This document shows positions 10,669 through 21,029 of a DNA stretch of 64,000 bases, piece by piece (within the stretch, counting starts at the first letter, position 1; each line of letters opens with the position of its first letter). The notes below the pieces were generated by a model. That model searched no databases and had not been told where the DNA came from. It worked only from the letters and a program-made list of their open reading frames with translations. The translations under genes were made by a program, and so were the position numbers. The DNA is taken from assembly GCA_030068145.1 (NCBI GenBank), contig JAPJBO010000884.1, forward strand, positions 30,416-94,415. The letters are read 5' to 3'. Source of the stretch: Diplonema papillatum (taxonomy: Eukaryota; Euglenozoa; Diplonemea; Diplonemida; Diplonemidae).

Positions 10669-11028
10669 AACCGGGTCAAACCTGGGACACCCAGCCATCC
10701 ACGTGTGGAACGTGTGGATTTCCACACGTTAATTTTTTTGGATTTTCTTTCCCCCACGTGTGGATCCACATGTGCTTGCCTCAGGTTGGTCTACAGGCAG
10801 GGTGTGTCTAGGCCCACAAGACGCCAAGGCCGCACATCCACGTGTCGCCAAGTTAGTAGTGACACTATTCTTTTTTGCCCGCCGCACATAGGGGGGAACG
10901 GGGTTTTCCCCCTCTAACCTTGAGCGTCCACATGTGGACCACACGTATTTTCTCTGAGACCGAAAACGGAGCGTAAGCCCTGCACCCAGCCCCATTTTTT
11001 TGGGGGGTGTCCCAGGTTTTACCCGGTT
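10669..11028. mobile_element. Inverted-repeat element with GGGACACCC ends, 360 bp
   Basis: Left AACCGGGTCAAACCTGGGAC and right GTCCCAGGTTTTACCCGGTT are imperfect inverted repeats of about 24 bp. The interior carries several CCACACGT/ACGTGTGG words and no ORF of note. A 32-bp internal block (10699-10730) reappears inverted at 38512-38543. Confidence 0.7.
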
Positions 11029-11533
11029 CAACAATAATTAAAAATTACGGTAACATCAAGGCCCTTGCAAATACCAGCCACAGTCAACGCCGCGTGGGTG
11101 CGGGCTATTGATAGTAATCGTCATGTTTCAAACCCCCGATTGCGCGTAACCTGGAAGCACCACAGAGGGTGTTGGTGGAACAAAGGTGCAGTTGCCCGCA
11201 TCCATCCGGCAATCAGCTCGCATCGGGGAGGTGACGCTACCCACCTGGACAAGGTGTCCTGATGCCCCAGTGCAGGTAGGGCGTGGGAGGGGTCATGGAT
11301 TTTATTACGGATCCATCATGCATCCATTCCAGCCTTTCCCCCCCGTTCAACACTGCAATTATTAATGCACGAGAACGCCCGCGGCGACAAGTATCTACAC
11401 TAGTCGCTGCATATCGGTCGGGTTAGAACAAAGGGAGGGAAAACAAAATGTTTCCCCCAAAGGACAGACACCCTGTGTGTAGATTTGTCAAGCCACGCGC
11501 GTGATTCCCTCGGAAAATCCGTGATAATCTAGA
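11029..11533. other. No gene recognised
   Basis: No repeat family, conserved frame or RNA signature was recognised in this stretch. Confidence 0.4.
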
Positions 11534-12410
11534 GTGGCGATAATCTGCATCGCCGCAGCTGTGAATGTGCATATCAAGTTCAAACGACCAAACCTTATCT
11601 TACTACCGCTACTGAGCAGTCTAACGTCACAGATTGTTGCTGCGTATCAAGTTCAAACGACCAAAACATATCTAACTATCGTTACCGAGCAGTCTAACGT
11701 CACAGATTGTGCTGCATATCTGAGCCGGTCCGTCCCTATCTCTTGAAACTGCATCGAAGTGCCTGCCGCTGTTTATCACAGTGAATCACGGTCCACCACA
11801 GTCTATCAGGTCCATCCCTAGTCCCTAGAGCTGCACCGAATTGCCCGGTGCTGTATTCTTCGGTCTATCACGGTCTATCATGAGGGGATGGACCGGCTCA
11901 ATATCAAGCTCAAACGACCAAGCCGTATCTTACTACCGCTACTGTGCAGTCTAACATCACAGATTGTTGCTGCGTATCAAGTTCAAACGACCAAACCGTA
12001 TCTTACTACCGCTACTGAGCAGCAACAGATTGCTGCTGCATATCAAGTTCAAACGACCAAACCGTATCTTACTACCGCCACTGTGCAGTCTAACGTCACA
12101 GATTGTTGCTGCGTATCACCCTTATCTTACTACCGCTACTGAGCAGTCTAACGTCACAGATTGCTGCTGCATATCAAGTTCAAACGGCCAAACCGTATCT
12201 TACTACCGCCACTGTGCAGTCTAACGTCACAGATTGTTGCTGCGTATCAAGTTCAAACGACCCTTATCTTACTACCGCTACTGAGCAGTCTAACGTCACA
12301 GATTGCTGCTGCATATCAAGTTCAAACGACCAAACCGTATCTTACTACCGCCACTGTGCAGTCTAACGTCACAGATTGTTGCTGCATATCAAGTTCAAAC
12401 GACTACTACT
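11534..12410. repeat. About 73-bp tandem repeat
   Basis: Units start CAAGTTCAAACGACCAAACC and contain ACTACCGCTACTGAGCAGTC. The full period is about 73 bp, with several shortened units. Two blocks are interrupted at 11716-11890 by unrelated DNA. That DNA includes a reverse-complement match to the left part of the MITE at 44262-44345 (GGCAGGCACTTCGATGCAG). Confidence 0.85.
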
Positions 12411-12411
12411 A

Positions 12412-12886
12412 CAGAGCGGGGTTGGGGAGGCAAGCAGGGGGGACGCCCAACTTGCCGTACCTCCCCGGTGGCGCACCACCACGGGAGATGAGCTACGAGG
12501 AAGCCCTGCGAATCGCGCAAGACACAAGGAAGGGTGTTCCGAGGGGCTCTGCCCGGAGTTCCCGGCGCCTGAGCCACCCGTCGGCTTACGACGGCGCCCT
12601 CGCGGGAGGCCAAGCGGCGGCGGCGGACGCGCTCCCGCACTACGAGCCGGGCATGCGGTCGTACGATTCTGCCCTCGGCAAATTCGCGGCCCCGGCGCAC
12701 AAGCGCGGTTCGGCGCGCTTCGAAGTGCAGCTCCCGCCGCCGCCCGGCAGCCCTTCTCCCGCGCGCGGGCGCGCGCGGCCGTTGGACGTCTCCAGCCCGG
12801 GCGGGTTCGAATCGTGGTTGTACGGGAGGAACCTGGACCCGGACGAGGAGTCAGCCCCGCCGACGCCCAACGCACCTGGTGTGTAA
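12412..12886 (+). pseudogene. GC-rich gene fragment, copy 1
   Basis: A GC-rich open stretch of about 155 codons ending in TAA at 12884-12886. The peptide is Ala/Pro/Gly-rich with an N-terminal MSYEEALRIAQDTRKG segment and a C-terminal block SPGGFESWL followed by LDPDEESAPP. I recognise no family. The open frame runs back into the upstream tandem repeat without its own clear start, so it is probably the 3' part of a gene. Two shorter copies follow at 13493 and 14079. Copy 1 has the longest intact frame. Whether any copy is expressed cannot be told from sequence. Confidence 0.5.
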
Positions 12887-12904
12887 CAGTTTGTCTTGAT
12901 GCCT

Positions 12905-13492
12905 TAATATTTTACGTTGTATGTTGACTGTAGTGTGTTGCGCATGCTGCATGTTATGTATTTTGTGTTGTGCGTAGTGTGTTGTGCTTACTGTGTGCTG
13001 CGTGTTGTGTGTTGTGTTGTGTTGTGTTGTGTGTTGTGTGTTGTGCTTGCTGTTTGCTGCTCGCTGTGTGTTGTGTTGAGTGTAGTGTGCTGTGCATGCT
13101 GCATGTTATGTATTTTGTGTTGTGCGTAGTGTGTTGTGCTTGCTGTGTGTTGTGTGCTGTGTGTTGTGTGTTGTGTGTTGTGTGTTGTGTGTTGTGTGTT
13201 GTGTGTTGTGCTTGCTGTTTGCTGTTTGCTGCTCGCTGTGTGCTGTGGTGTGTTGAGTGTAGTGTGCTGTGCATGCTGCATGTTATGTATTGTGTGTGTG
13301 CGCTGTGTTGCGTTGTGCTTGCTGTGTGTGTGTGTTGTGTGTTGTGTGTTGTGTGTTGTGTGTTGTGTGTTGTGTGTTGTGTGTTGTGTGTTGTGTGTTG
13401 TGTGTTGTGTGTTGTGTGTTGTGTGTTGTGTGTTGTGTGTTGTGTGTTGTGTGTTGTGTGTAGTGTGTTGTGTGTTTCGTGCATGCTGTGTA
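12905..13492 (+). repeat. TG-rich array (TGTGTTG-type heptamer)
   Basis: Dominated by repeats of TGTGTTG with variant words (GCTTGCTG, TGCATGCTGCATG). The array includes a higher-order duplication of about 170-190 bp. Apparent open frames on both strands (Cys/Val-rich or Thr/His/Asn-rich) are low-complexity by-products of the 7-bp period. Confidence 0.9.
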
Positions 13493-13819
13493 CGGAAGAA
13501 CCTGGACTCTGATGAGGAGTCGGCCCCGGAACCACCCATTCGCTGACGGCGCCCACGCGGGAGGCCAAGCGGCGGCGGCGGACGCGCTTCCGCACTACGA
13601 GCCGGTACGATTCTGCCCTCGGCAAATTCGCGGCCCCGGCGCACAAACGGAGTTCGGCTCGCTTCGAGGTGCAGCTCCCGCCGCCGCCCGGCAGCCCTTC
13701 TCCCGCGCGCGGCCGTTGGACGTCACCAGCCCGGGCGGGTTCGAATCGTGGTTGACGGGAGGAACCTGGACCCGGACGAGGAATCGGCGCCGCCGACGCC
13801 TAGCGCACCTGGTGTGTAA
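13493..13819 (+). pseudogene. GC-rich gene fragment, copy 2
   Basis: Starts with GGAAGAACCTGGACTCTGATG and repeats the copy 1 sequence from the GGCCAAGCGGCGGCGGCGGA block to the end, with deletions (part of the sequence around the CATGCGGTCGTACG motif is lost) that shift the frame relative to copy 1. Ends with the same ACCTGGTGTGTAACAG stop region as copy 1. Confidence 0.6.
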
Positions 13820-13839
13820 CAGTTTGTTTTAATGCTTTG

Positions 13840-14075
13840 CTGCCTTGATGTTTGATGTTGTGTGTTGCGCATACTGTGTGTTGAGTGTAATGTGCTGTGC
13901 AGGCTGCAAGTTATGTGTTGTGGGTTGTGCGCTGTGTTGTGTGTTGTGTGTTGTGTGTAGTTTATTGTGCTTGCCGTGTGTTGTGTGTTGTGTGTTGAGT
14001 GTTGAGTGTTGTGTGTTGTGTGTAGTTTATTGTGCTTGCCGTGTGTTGTGTGGTTAGTGTTTCGTGCATGCTGTG
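13840..14075 (+). repeat. TG-rich array, second block
   Basis: Same TGTGTTG-type sequence as 12905-13492, with an internal duplication of TAGTTTATTGTGCTTGCCG. It separates gene-fragment copies 2 and 3. Confidence 0.85.
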
Positions 14076-14078
14076 TAC

Positions 14079-14365
14079 GGAAGAACGTGGACTCTGATGA
14101 GGAGTCGGCGCATTAGCACGCGGGAGGCCAAGCGGCGGCAGCGGACGCGCTCCCGCACTACGAGCCGGGCATGCGGTCGTACGATTATGCCCTCGGCAAA
14201 TTCGCGGCCCCGGTGCACAATCGAAGTTCGGCGCGCTTCGAGGTGCAGCTCCCGCCGCCGCCCGGCAGCCCTTCTCCCGCGCGCGGGCGCGCGCGGCCGT
14301 TGGACGTCTCCAGCCCGGGCGGGTTCGAATCGTGGTTGTACGGGAGGAACCTGGACCCGGACCCG
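14079..14365 (+). pseudogene. GC-rich gene fragment, copy 3
   Basis: Third copy of the fragment, starting with GGAAGAACGTGGACTCTGATG and retaining the SPGGFESWL-coding block. The tail runs into GACCCGGACCCGGTATC and then into an ACTAGTAT array, so the original stop is lost. Confidence 0.6.
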
Positions 14366-14385
14366 GTATCTGATACGATACGCAT

Positions 14386-14510
14386 ACGAGTATACTAGTA
14401 TACTAGTATACTAGTATACTAGTATACTAGTATACTAGTATACTAGTATACTAGTATACTACTATACTAGTATACTACTATACTAGTATACTAGTATGCT
14501 AGCATACAAT
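14386..14510. repeat. (ACTAGTAT)n, block 1
   Basis: Tandem octamer ACTAGTAT/ATACTAGT, which is self-complementary in register, so any stretch can fold on itself. Flanked on the right by ACTTTAGAGGGACTCTTTC. Confidence 0.95.
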
Positions 14511-14645
14511 ACTTTAGAGGGACTCTTTCGGCGACGGCCGAATAGTCGGCAACAGGCAACAGAGACACACACACACACACACTCCGCTCAGGGGTTACCC
14601 ATTACTGAGATCACACAGCCACAAGTACACGTACTACTACTACTA

Positions 14646-14861
14646 CAGATACGCATGCTAGTATACTAGTATACTAGTATACTAGTATACTAGTATACTA
14701 GTATACTAGTATACTAGTATACTAGTATGCTAGTATGCTAGTATGCTAGTATGCTAGTATACTAGTATACTAGTATACTAGTATGCTAGTATACTAGTAT
14801 GCTAGTATGCTAGTATGCTAGTATGCTAGTATGCTAGTATGCTAGTATGCTAGTATACGAT
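14646..14861. repeat. (ACTAGTAT)n, block 2
   Basis: Same octamer with many TATGCTAG variants. Flanked on the right by ACTTTAAAGGAACTCTTTC, similar to the right flank of block 1, so the two blocks look like a duplicated module of array plus flank. Confidence 0.95.
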
Positions 14862-15099
14862 ACTTTAAAGGAACTCTTTCGAAGACGGTCACACCCGAAG
14901 ACTTCAACCCCCCGGATCCTCCGTTTTCACTCTAAAAGAACCCCCTGCACTATGCCCAACCCGCCGTTGCTGGCACAAAAACACGGATCCTTCAACCCGA
15001 GACAGTCTAATAAACCCCATACACTATGTCCTACCACACGCAGGGCGGCCATACACGCAGTCCCCTCGCAGGCGGGCGATCGAGAGCTTCAAAGCGACT

Positions 15100-15918
15100 G
15101 TGAACCAGTACCTGACAGACCGAGACGCGCTGCACGAAGAGGTCGCACGGAGCCGCTGCCAAGCCGATCCTGGCTTCGACGACGGCATCCGCGCGTGGGC
15201 GCCCGAGAAGCTGCTCAGCAGCGGCAGCGCCGGCGTTAACTTCTCACTTCCCGACGACGCCGCCGGCAGGCGGGCGGCGCTGGCGGACGCCGCCGCGCGC
15301 GACTTGGTCGCCGTGCAGCGGCAGGTCGTCGTCGAGGGCCGCCGGTGCCTCTCGCTGGTGCATGAGCAGCCCGACAAAGACCGCGCGAACCACTTAAAGT
15401 GCCTCACCCGGTTGCACAAGGAAGCGGCCGACGGCATGGCCGCGCTTACCAGCTGCCTCGAACCTGGTTCGGGTGTCCGAGACACCATTGACTACTTATA
15501 CAAGGAGCTTGAGGCCGAATTCGCCACCCTGTCACACATTTCCGGGTCCCAAGGCATGCTGGCGTGGCTCTACGACACGCTCGTCACCCCCTTGGCGCCG
15601 CCCGCCGTTCCGCCGTTGCTGCGTTCCTTCAAAAAGGCTACCGAGCGCATGGCCGCGGCGCAGGCGCAGCTCCTGGCGCAGGTGGCCGCCGGCGCCAAGC
15701 ACGCGAGGGCGCAGCAGTCGCCCGGCGGCGGTTCCGCGAAGAAGAAGGCCAAGCCGGGGTTGAAGACGTACGTGACGCCAGCTGGACGGGCGTACACCCA
15801 TGACTTTGCCACCGGGAAGAGCACCTGGGTCAAGCGGCCGGGCAGGAAGGACGCGGAAGCTGTCGGCTCGTCGCCCACGCACAACCACAACGTCATCCAG
15901 CTCAACATCGTGCTGTAG
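15100..15918 (+). CDS. WW-like domain protein, 5' end uncertain
   Basis: Open frame of about 270 codons ending in TAG at 15916-15918. The visible start is GTG, and the frame stays open upstream to at least 14930 without an in-frame ATG, so the true start lies in an upstream exon or has been lost. An ATG at 15026 is in another frame. The protein is acidic and Ala-rich, mostly helical in character, with a Lys-rich linker (KKKAKPG) and then a segment reading TYVTPAGRAYTHDFATGKST-W. That fits the second half of a WW domain (G-R-x-Y, T-x-x-S/T-x-W, then P), but the first tryptophan position is occupied by another residue. Known WW domains bind proline-rich peptides, so function here is only inferred. 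The last 20 or so codons recur in every unit of the array that follows. Confidence 0.6.
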   Translation: MNQYLTDRDALHEEVARSRCQADPGFDDGIRAWAPEKLLSSGSAGVNFSLPDDAAGRRAALADAAARDLVAVQRQVVVEGRRCLSLVHEQPDKDRANHLKCLTRLHKEAADGMAALTSCLEPGSGVRDTIDYLYKELEAEFATLSHISGSQGMLAWLYDTLVTPLAPPAVPPLLRSFKKATERMAAAQAQLLAQVAAGAKHARAQQSPGGGSAKKKAKPGLKTYVTPAGRAYTHDFATGKSTWVKRPGRKDAEAVGSSPTHNHNVIQLNIVL

Positions 15919-18110
15919 GCAAGCTGTTGTCTGTCCGACACCTTCCTGGTGTGATGAAATCCAAGCTTGCCGGATTTGTGCCGGGTGCATGCCAGGTTGT
16001 GCGAACGACCACTTAAAGTGCCTTGCCCGGTTGCACACAAGGTTAGGATGGACACGGAAGCTGTCGGCTCGTCGCCTACGCACAACCACAACGTCATCCA
16101 GCTCAACATCGTGCTGTAGGCAAGCTGTTGTCTGTCCGACACCTTCCTCGTGTGATGAAATCCAAGCTTGCCGGATTTGTGCCGGGTGCATGCCAGGTTG
16201 TGCGAACGACGACTTAAAGTGCCTTGCCCAGTTGCACACAAGGTTAGGATGGACACGGAAGCTGTCGGCTCGTCGCCCACGCACAACCACAACGTCATCC
16301 AGCTCAACATCGTGCTGTAGGCAAGCTGTTGTCTGTCCGACACCTTCCTCGTGTGATGAAATCCAAGCTTGCCGGATTTGTGCCGGGTGCATGCCAGGTT
16401 GTGCGAACGACCACTTGAAGTGCCTTGCCCGGTTGCACACAAGGTTAGGATGGACACGGAAGCTGTCGGCTCGTCGCCCACGCACAACCACAACGTCATC
16501 CAGCTCAACATCGTGCTGTAGGCAAGCTGTTGTCTGTCCGACACCTTCCTCGTGTGATGAAATCCAAGCTTGCCGGATTTGTGCCGGGTGCATGCCAGGT
16601 TGTGCGAACGACCACTTAAAGTGCCTTGCCCGGTTGCACACAAGGTTAGGATGGACACGGAAGCTGTCGGCTCGTCGCCTACGCACAACCACAACGTCAT
16701 CCAGCTCAACATCGTGCTGTAGGCAAGCTGTTGTCTGTCCGACACCTTCCTCGTGTGATGAAATCCAAGCTTGCCGGATTTGTGCCGGGTGCATGCCAGG
16801 TTGTGCGAACGACCACTCAAAGTGCCTTGCCCAAGGTTAGGATGGACACGGAAGCTGTCGGCTCGTCGCCTACGCACAACCACAACGTCATCCAGCTCAA
16901 CATCGTGCTGTAGGCAAGCTGTTGTCTGTCCGACACCTTCCTCGTGTGATGAAATCCAAGCTTGCCGGATTTGTGCCGGGTGCATGCCAGGTTGTGCGAA
17001 CGACGACTTAAAGTGCCTTGCCCAGTTGCACACAAGGTTAGGATGGACACGGAAGCTGTCGGCTCGTCGCCCACGCACAACCACAACGTCATCCAGCTCA
17101 ACATCGTGCTGTAGGCAAGCTGTTGTCTGTCCGACACCTTCCTCGTGTGATGAAATCCAAGCTTGCCGGATTTGTGCCGGGTGCATGCCAGGTTGTGCGA
17201 ACGACGACTTAAAGTGCCTTGCCCAGTTGCACACAAGGTTAGGATGGACACGGAAGCTGTCGGCTCGTCGCCCACGCACAACCACAACGTCATCCAGCTC
17301 AACATCGTGCTGTAGGCAAGCTGTTGTCTGTCCGACACCTTCCTCGTGTGATGAAATCCAAGCTTGCCGGATTTGTGCCGGGTGCATGCCAGGTTGTGCG
17401 AACGACGACTTAAAGTGCCTTGCCCAGTTGCACACAAGGTTAGGATGGACACGGAAGCTGTCGGCTCGTCGCCCACGCACAACCACAACGTCATCCAGCT
17501 CAACATCGTGCTGTAGGCAAGCTGTTGTCTGTCCGACACCTTCCTCGTGTGATGAAATCCAAGCTTGCCGGATTTGTGCCGGGTGCATGCCAGGTTGTGC
17601 GAACGACCACTTGAAGTGCCTTGCCCGGTTGCACACAAGGTTAGGATGGACACGGAAGCTGTCGGCTCGTCGCCCACGCACAACCACAACGTCATCCAGC
17701 TCAACATCGTGCTGTAGGCAAGCTGTTGTCTGTCCGACACCTTCCTCGTGTGATGAAATCCAAGCTTGCCGGATTTGTGCCGGGTGCATGCCAGGTTGTG
17801 CGAACGACCACTTAAAGTGCCTTGCCCAGTTGCACACAAGGTTAGGATGGACACGGAAGCTGTCGGCTCGTCGCCTACGCACAACCACAACGTCATCCAG
17901 CTCAACATCGTGCTGTAGGCAAGCTGTTGTCTGTCCGACACCTTCCTGGTGTGATGAAATCCAAGCTTGCCGGATTTGTGCCGGGTGCATGCCAGGTTGT
18001 GCGAACGACCACTCAAAGTGCCTTGCCCAAGGTTAGGATGGACACGGAAGCTGTCGGCTCGTCGCCTACGCACAACCACAACGTCATCCAGCTCAACATC
18101 GTGTTGTAGG
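15919..18110 (+). repeat. 201-bp tandem array built from the 3' end of the WW-like gene
   Basis: Eleven units, marked by ATGGACACGGAAGC at 16048, 16249, 16450, 16651, 16842, 17043, 17244, 17445, 17646, 17847 and 18038. Nine intervals are 201 bp (67 codons), and two units are 191 bp. Each unit contains the gene's final coding stretch with its TAG stop, a linker, and a copy of GCGAACGACCACTTAAAGTG, which corresponds to a segment in the middle of the gene (15385-15422). Long open frames in other frames and on the minus strand (up to 806 codons) are by-products of the 201-bp period. Confidence 0.95.
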
Positions 18111-18787
18111 CAAGCTGGCGTCTGTCTGACACCCTTCTGGTGCGATGAAGTTTCAAGCTTTGCCGGATTTGTGCCGGATTGTTGCCGGGTGCATGCCAGG
18201 TATCCCAGCACCTGGGTCACTCGGGCAGGGCGGACACGGTTACCTGAGGCAGGACCCCGTCCGTTTCGATAGAGACAAAAGCAAAGAACAACGGCACCCT
18301 CTTTTTTTCGTGTCAACAATGCAATTGTTTGGCACGAGAAATTACTAGTTGGTTAGTGCGTTGCTCAGGGTAGTCGAAAGCCTGACAATCACACTAATGC
18401 AACAAATTCACTACCAGTTGGCAGCATTACTACATGAAACGTACCAAAGCAGCGAGTTCCGCCACTGCACACAAAAACACAAAAACCGACACAAGTAACG
18501 CTGAAGCGCCGTCCCGTAGTTGGACAGCTTACTACATGTACCAAAGCAGGTGAGTTCCGCCAGCGCGCACAAGCAAACCGTTTCGTCCGAGAGCTGCGTC
18601 TCACCTACTATTTGTAAATCCAGAATTTTTTTCTCCCGGCTTCCAGCTTCCAGGGGACTGGACTCCGCAGTGCCCATTGCTGGTGGCGAAACCACCCCCG
18701 TATGAAATATATTATATTACATCCACTGTTCCCTTGTTCAATGCATCTTCTGTGGATGGAGGAGGGGAGCCTCCGCTTGTTCTTCTT

Positions 18788-18990
18788 TTGTGTAAGCACC
18801 TGCTTTTGTAGGAAATACCTGAGGAGGCTGCCTGTTTGCGAAATCTCAAAGGAGGTGAATGGCTCACACGAAACGCAGGTGCATCTGGGTTTAGTGGCAA
18901 GCGCTCAGCGAAAGAGACCCACTTTGCAGTTGTATTGCCATTCTCCCCCCTCTAGCCTCCGTCGAAAGAAGCACAAGGCAGCCCCTCGAG
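18788..18990 (+). repeat. Dispersed repeat S1, copy 1
   Basis: About 200 bp from GCACCTGCTTTTGTAGG to CCCCTCGAGTATTT. Copies at 28183-28398 and 37655-37868 share GACCCACTTTG and CACAAGGCAG. Non-coding. Confidence 0.85.
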
Positions 18991-18999
18991 TATTTGTTC

Positions 19000-19816
19000 T
19001 GAGCTGAACTTGCGTTCATACTTGTCTTGTACACGTCCTCCCCCCCCTGGCAGTTCCTCAGTGACGAAGAGTATACCGAAAGCCACGTTTTCCCTTCGAT
19101 TGCGAGACGCTCGAACGACCGAATAGCTGAGACCGAGCTAGACCTTTGTTTTGCGATAACGAGGAAATGCCTTCATGCACCCGGCATCGGTCTTCAGCGG
19201 GAAGAAATGTCTTTCGAGCACGTGGTATGTCATTCATACTCATTCTAATCGGCATCCCTCTTCTTGAATCGCGAACGATTCTTTCCGTGGAATGTTAACA
19301 CCGCCATTTGAGATTATCGAGGCGAGGTCATGCCAGATTAGTTAGCTATGTCACTAGAGCGGAGTGCTGCTCCGATTCAGAATGTGATTGACTCACTCTA
19401 GTGATTAGCGTTCTTGCCTTATGAATACCAGTCTCTTTCATTTGCCAGTCTTTGATTTTCATTTCATGCGTGGTTGACCATCATATCGAGACGGTTCTTG
19501 TCGATGGTCCTTCATCGTTTGCCCGTCGAGATCTCGTTCACTAACGAGATCAACCCAGACAAAGCATTCCGCCCGCCAGGCACCGGCACACATTTCATCC
19601 AGATAGAGCTCGGTGATACGCACTCTTTGGGATCGTCCTGACCTCGTAAAATTCTCCGTGTTTGTGTCGAATCAAGCCGCCGACTCCACGCCTGGTGAGT
19701 GAACATGATCGTTCGGCGAATCTCCTCCCAAAACACGCCGCGAGCGTTCTCTGACGTTATCTGCTTTGGCCTGGGCGCGTTCGTTTAAACCGTTAAACCG
19801 CTGCCATCGTTCCTTT
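19000..19816. other. No gene recognised
   Basis: Short frames only. No match to the repeat families named elsewhere in this window was noticed. Confidence 0.35.
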
Positions 19817-19963
19817 TTAGTAGTAGAGTTAAAGTTCGTTTGAAATTCCGGGGTTTTAGGGTCTCCGTGTGACACCGTTGTTAAATGGGTTCTCTTAGAG
19901 CAAGAAAGGGCTATATGGTTACGGGTTGTATATTTAGTGCACGCTTTCGTTATGGGTTATGAC
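19817..19963 (-). repeat. Dispersed repeat S3, inverted copy
   Basis: Reverse complement of 4787-4915 and 51026-51159, with one small insertion relative to them (around 19875-19885). Confidence 0.85.
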
Positions 19964-19983
19964 AGTACAAGCGCATGGAGCGG

Positions 19984-20830
19984 TCACGTGCACGAACACC
20001 CCCCTGGACCTCCCGCAGAAGTCTTGCAGTTTACTGAGGGAATAGGAGCAAAGACGCATGAGCGACCACCTCGAATCGACGCCAGCAGAATTCGGGGCGG
20101 ACCTGGCTTGGTGAGCGAGTTGCACCTTCGAACGAATCGTGATTCTAGTAAATTGTGTTCAGGTGAGCTTTTCGCAGCAGCCGAATTAGATCTTGTCCGC
20201 TTTGTATTGGCGTAGTTGTTCTCGTAACAACCCGCAGAGATTGAACGATATAGCATCCGTAACCTCAGAAGTTGTGCGAATCTTCTTAGCTGCCGGCTGC
20301 CTGTGCTCACGACGTCCTTCGCAACGCTTTTGAAGGCGAGCGTAGTGGGATGTGAGAGAAGAAGCAAACACTCGTAACGTTCCGGTAAAAGGTAGCACTC
20401 CTGGAACTAGCCCGAACCCTAAAAGACCCCTGTTTTTTCCGAAGAAAGGGGGGCCCCCAGCAGCCCAAAACTAGAAATCTACCACTCGGGTGGTCCGAAA
20501 ATTCTCGGGAAATCCAAAATATCTGGTCGGATGCTCGTTTAGGCTGGAATATAATACTGGCCGCAGAATGCAAAAAACAAGACAGGATCACCTCCCACAA
20601 GGCAATTCAACACGGATCAAAGAATGTCAGTCGCACCTTCCCGATTATTTTTAGAAAGCCCCCAACGAGCCAGGGATTCAGATGTCCAGATTTTGTTCGC
20701 GTTGAGGGGCGCGTCCGCCTCGAGCGAATCCGAGTTCAAACACGCCGCCGGGATCGAATATGCTCACCGTCACTCTCTCCGAGCTGAACGTTGTCACTAT
20801 TTTTTGCTCGTCCGCCAATAAAAGCGGATC
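19984..20830 (+). pseudogene. Broken partial copy of the MTHFR gene, split by an insertion
   Basis: Two blocks match the intact gene downstream. Block one (about 19984-20015, CACGAACACCCCCCTGGACC) corresponds to 21279-21310. Block two (about 20648-20815, including CTCGAGCGAATCCGAGTTCA) corresponds to 21311-21460. In the intact gene these blocks are adjacent. Here they are separated by about 630 bp that carry the retroelement-leader landmarks. Block two decays quickly after the region equivalent to residue 125. Only an internal part of the gene is present, with no start, no C-terminal domain and multiple indels, so it is a pseudogene. Confidence 0.85.
20016..20647 (+). mobile_element. Insertion inside the MTHFR pseudogene (retroelement leader type)
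   Basis: Begins CAGTTTACTGAGGGAATAGG, contains GGTAAAAGGTAGCACTCCTG near 20383 and ends with GATCAAAGAATGTCAGTCGC. These are the landmarks of the 2734-2905 and 3753-4132 remnants and of the leader at 55735-55895. A further 270 bp or so (20110-20370) sits in the middle and may be a nested insertion. Confidence 0.6.
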
Positions 20831-21029
20831 TTCGCTATTAAACCCCCGATTTTCACGCATGTTGTTGATCACATGATTGCATCCTATTTACGGCATATAG
20901 ATCCCATGTGACAATCTATAACATGCACCCGCGTGTTTTTTTAGGCTGTAGTATTGATTGAAACCCGCTAGTAACCCGACTTCCTGACAGTACACTCTCT
21001 CGTCCGAAAGAAAAGAGGGGGGAGAGAGA

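Noticed and set aside
12780-12830. Possible tRNA B-box (GGGTTCGAATCG)
   Set aside because: It lies inside the repeated coding fragment (GFESW). No acceptor stem or A-box was found around it.
12954-13646. Cys/Val/Leu-rich and His/Thr/Asn-rich frames
   Set aside because: Low-complexity translation of a TGTGTTG array in all frames.
12905-14075. Telomere-like TG-rich repeat
   Set aside because: The heptamer TGTGTTG is irregular and interspersed with gene fragments, unlike a telomeric array.
15570-18319. Very long minus-strand frames (up to 806 codons) over the 201-bp array
   Set aside because: Unit length is a multiple of three, so any stop-free frame of the unit stays open. The peptide only repeats the unit, and the phase changes where 191-bp units occur.
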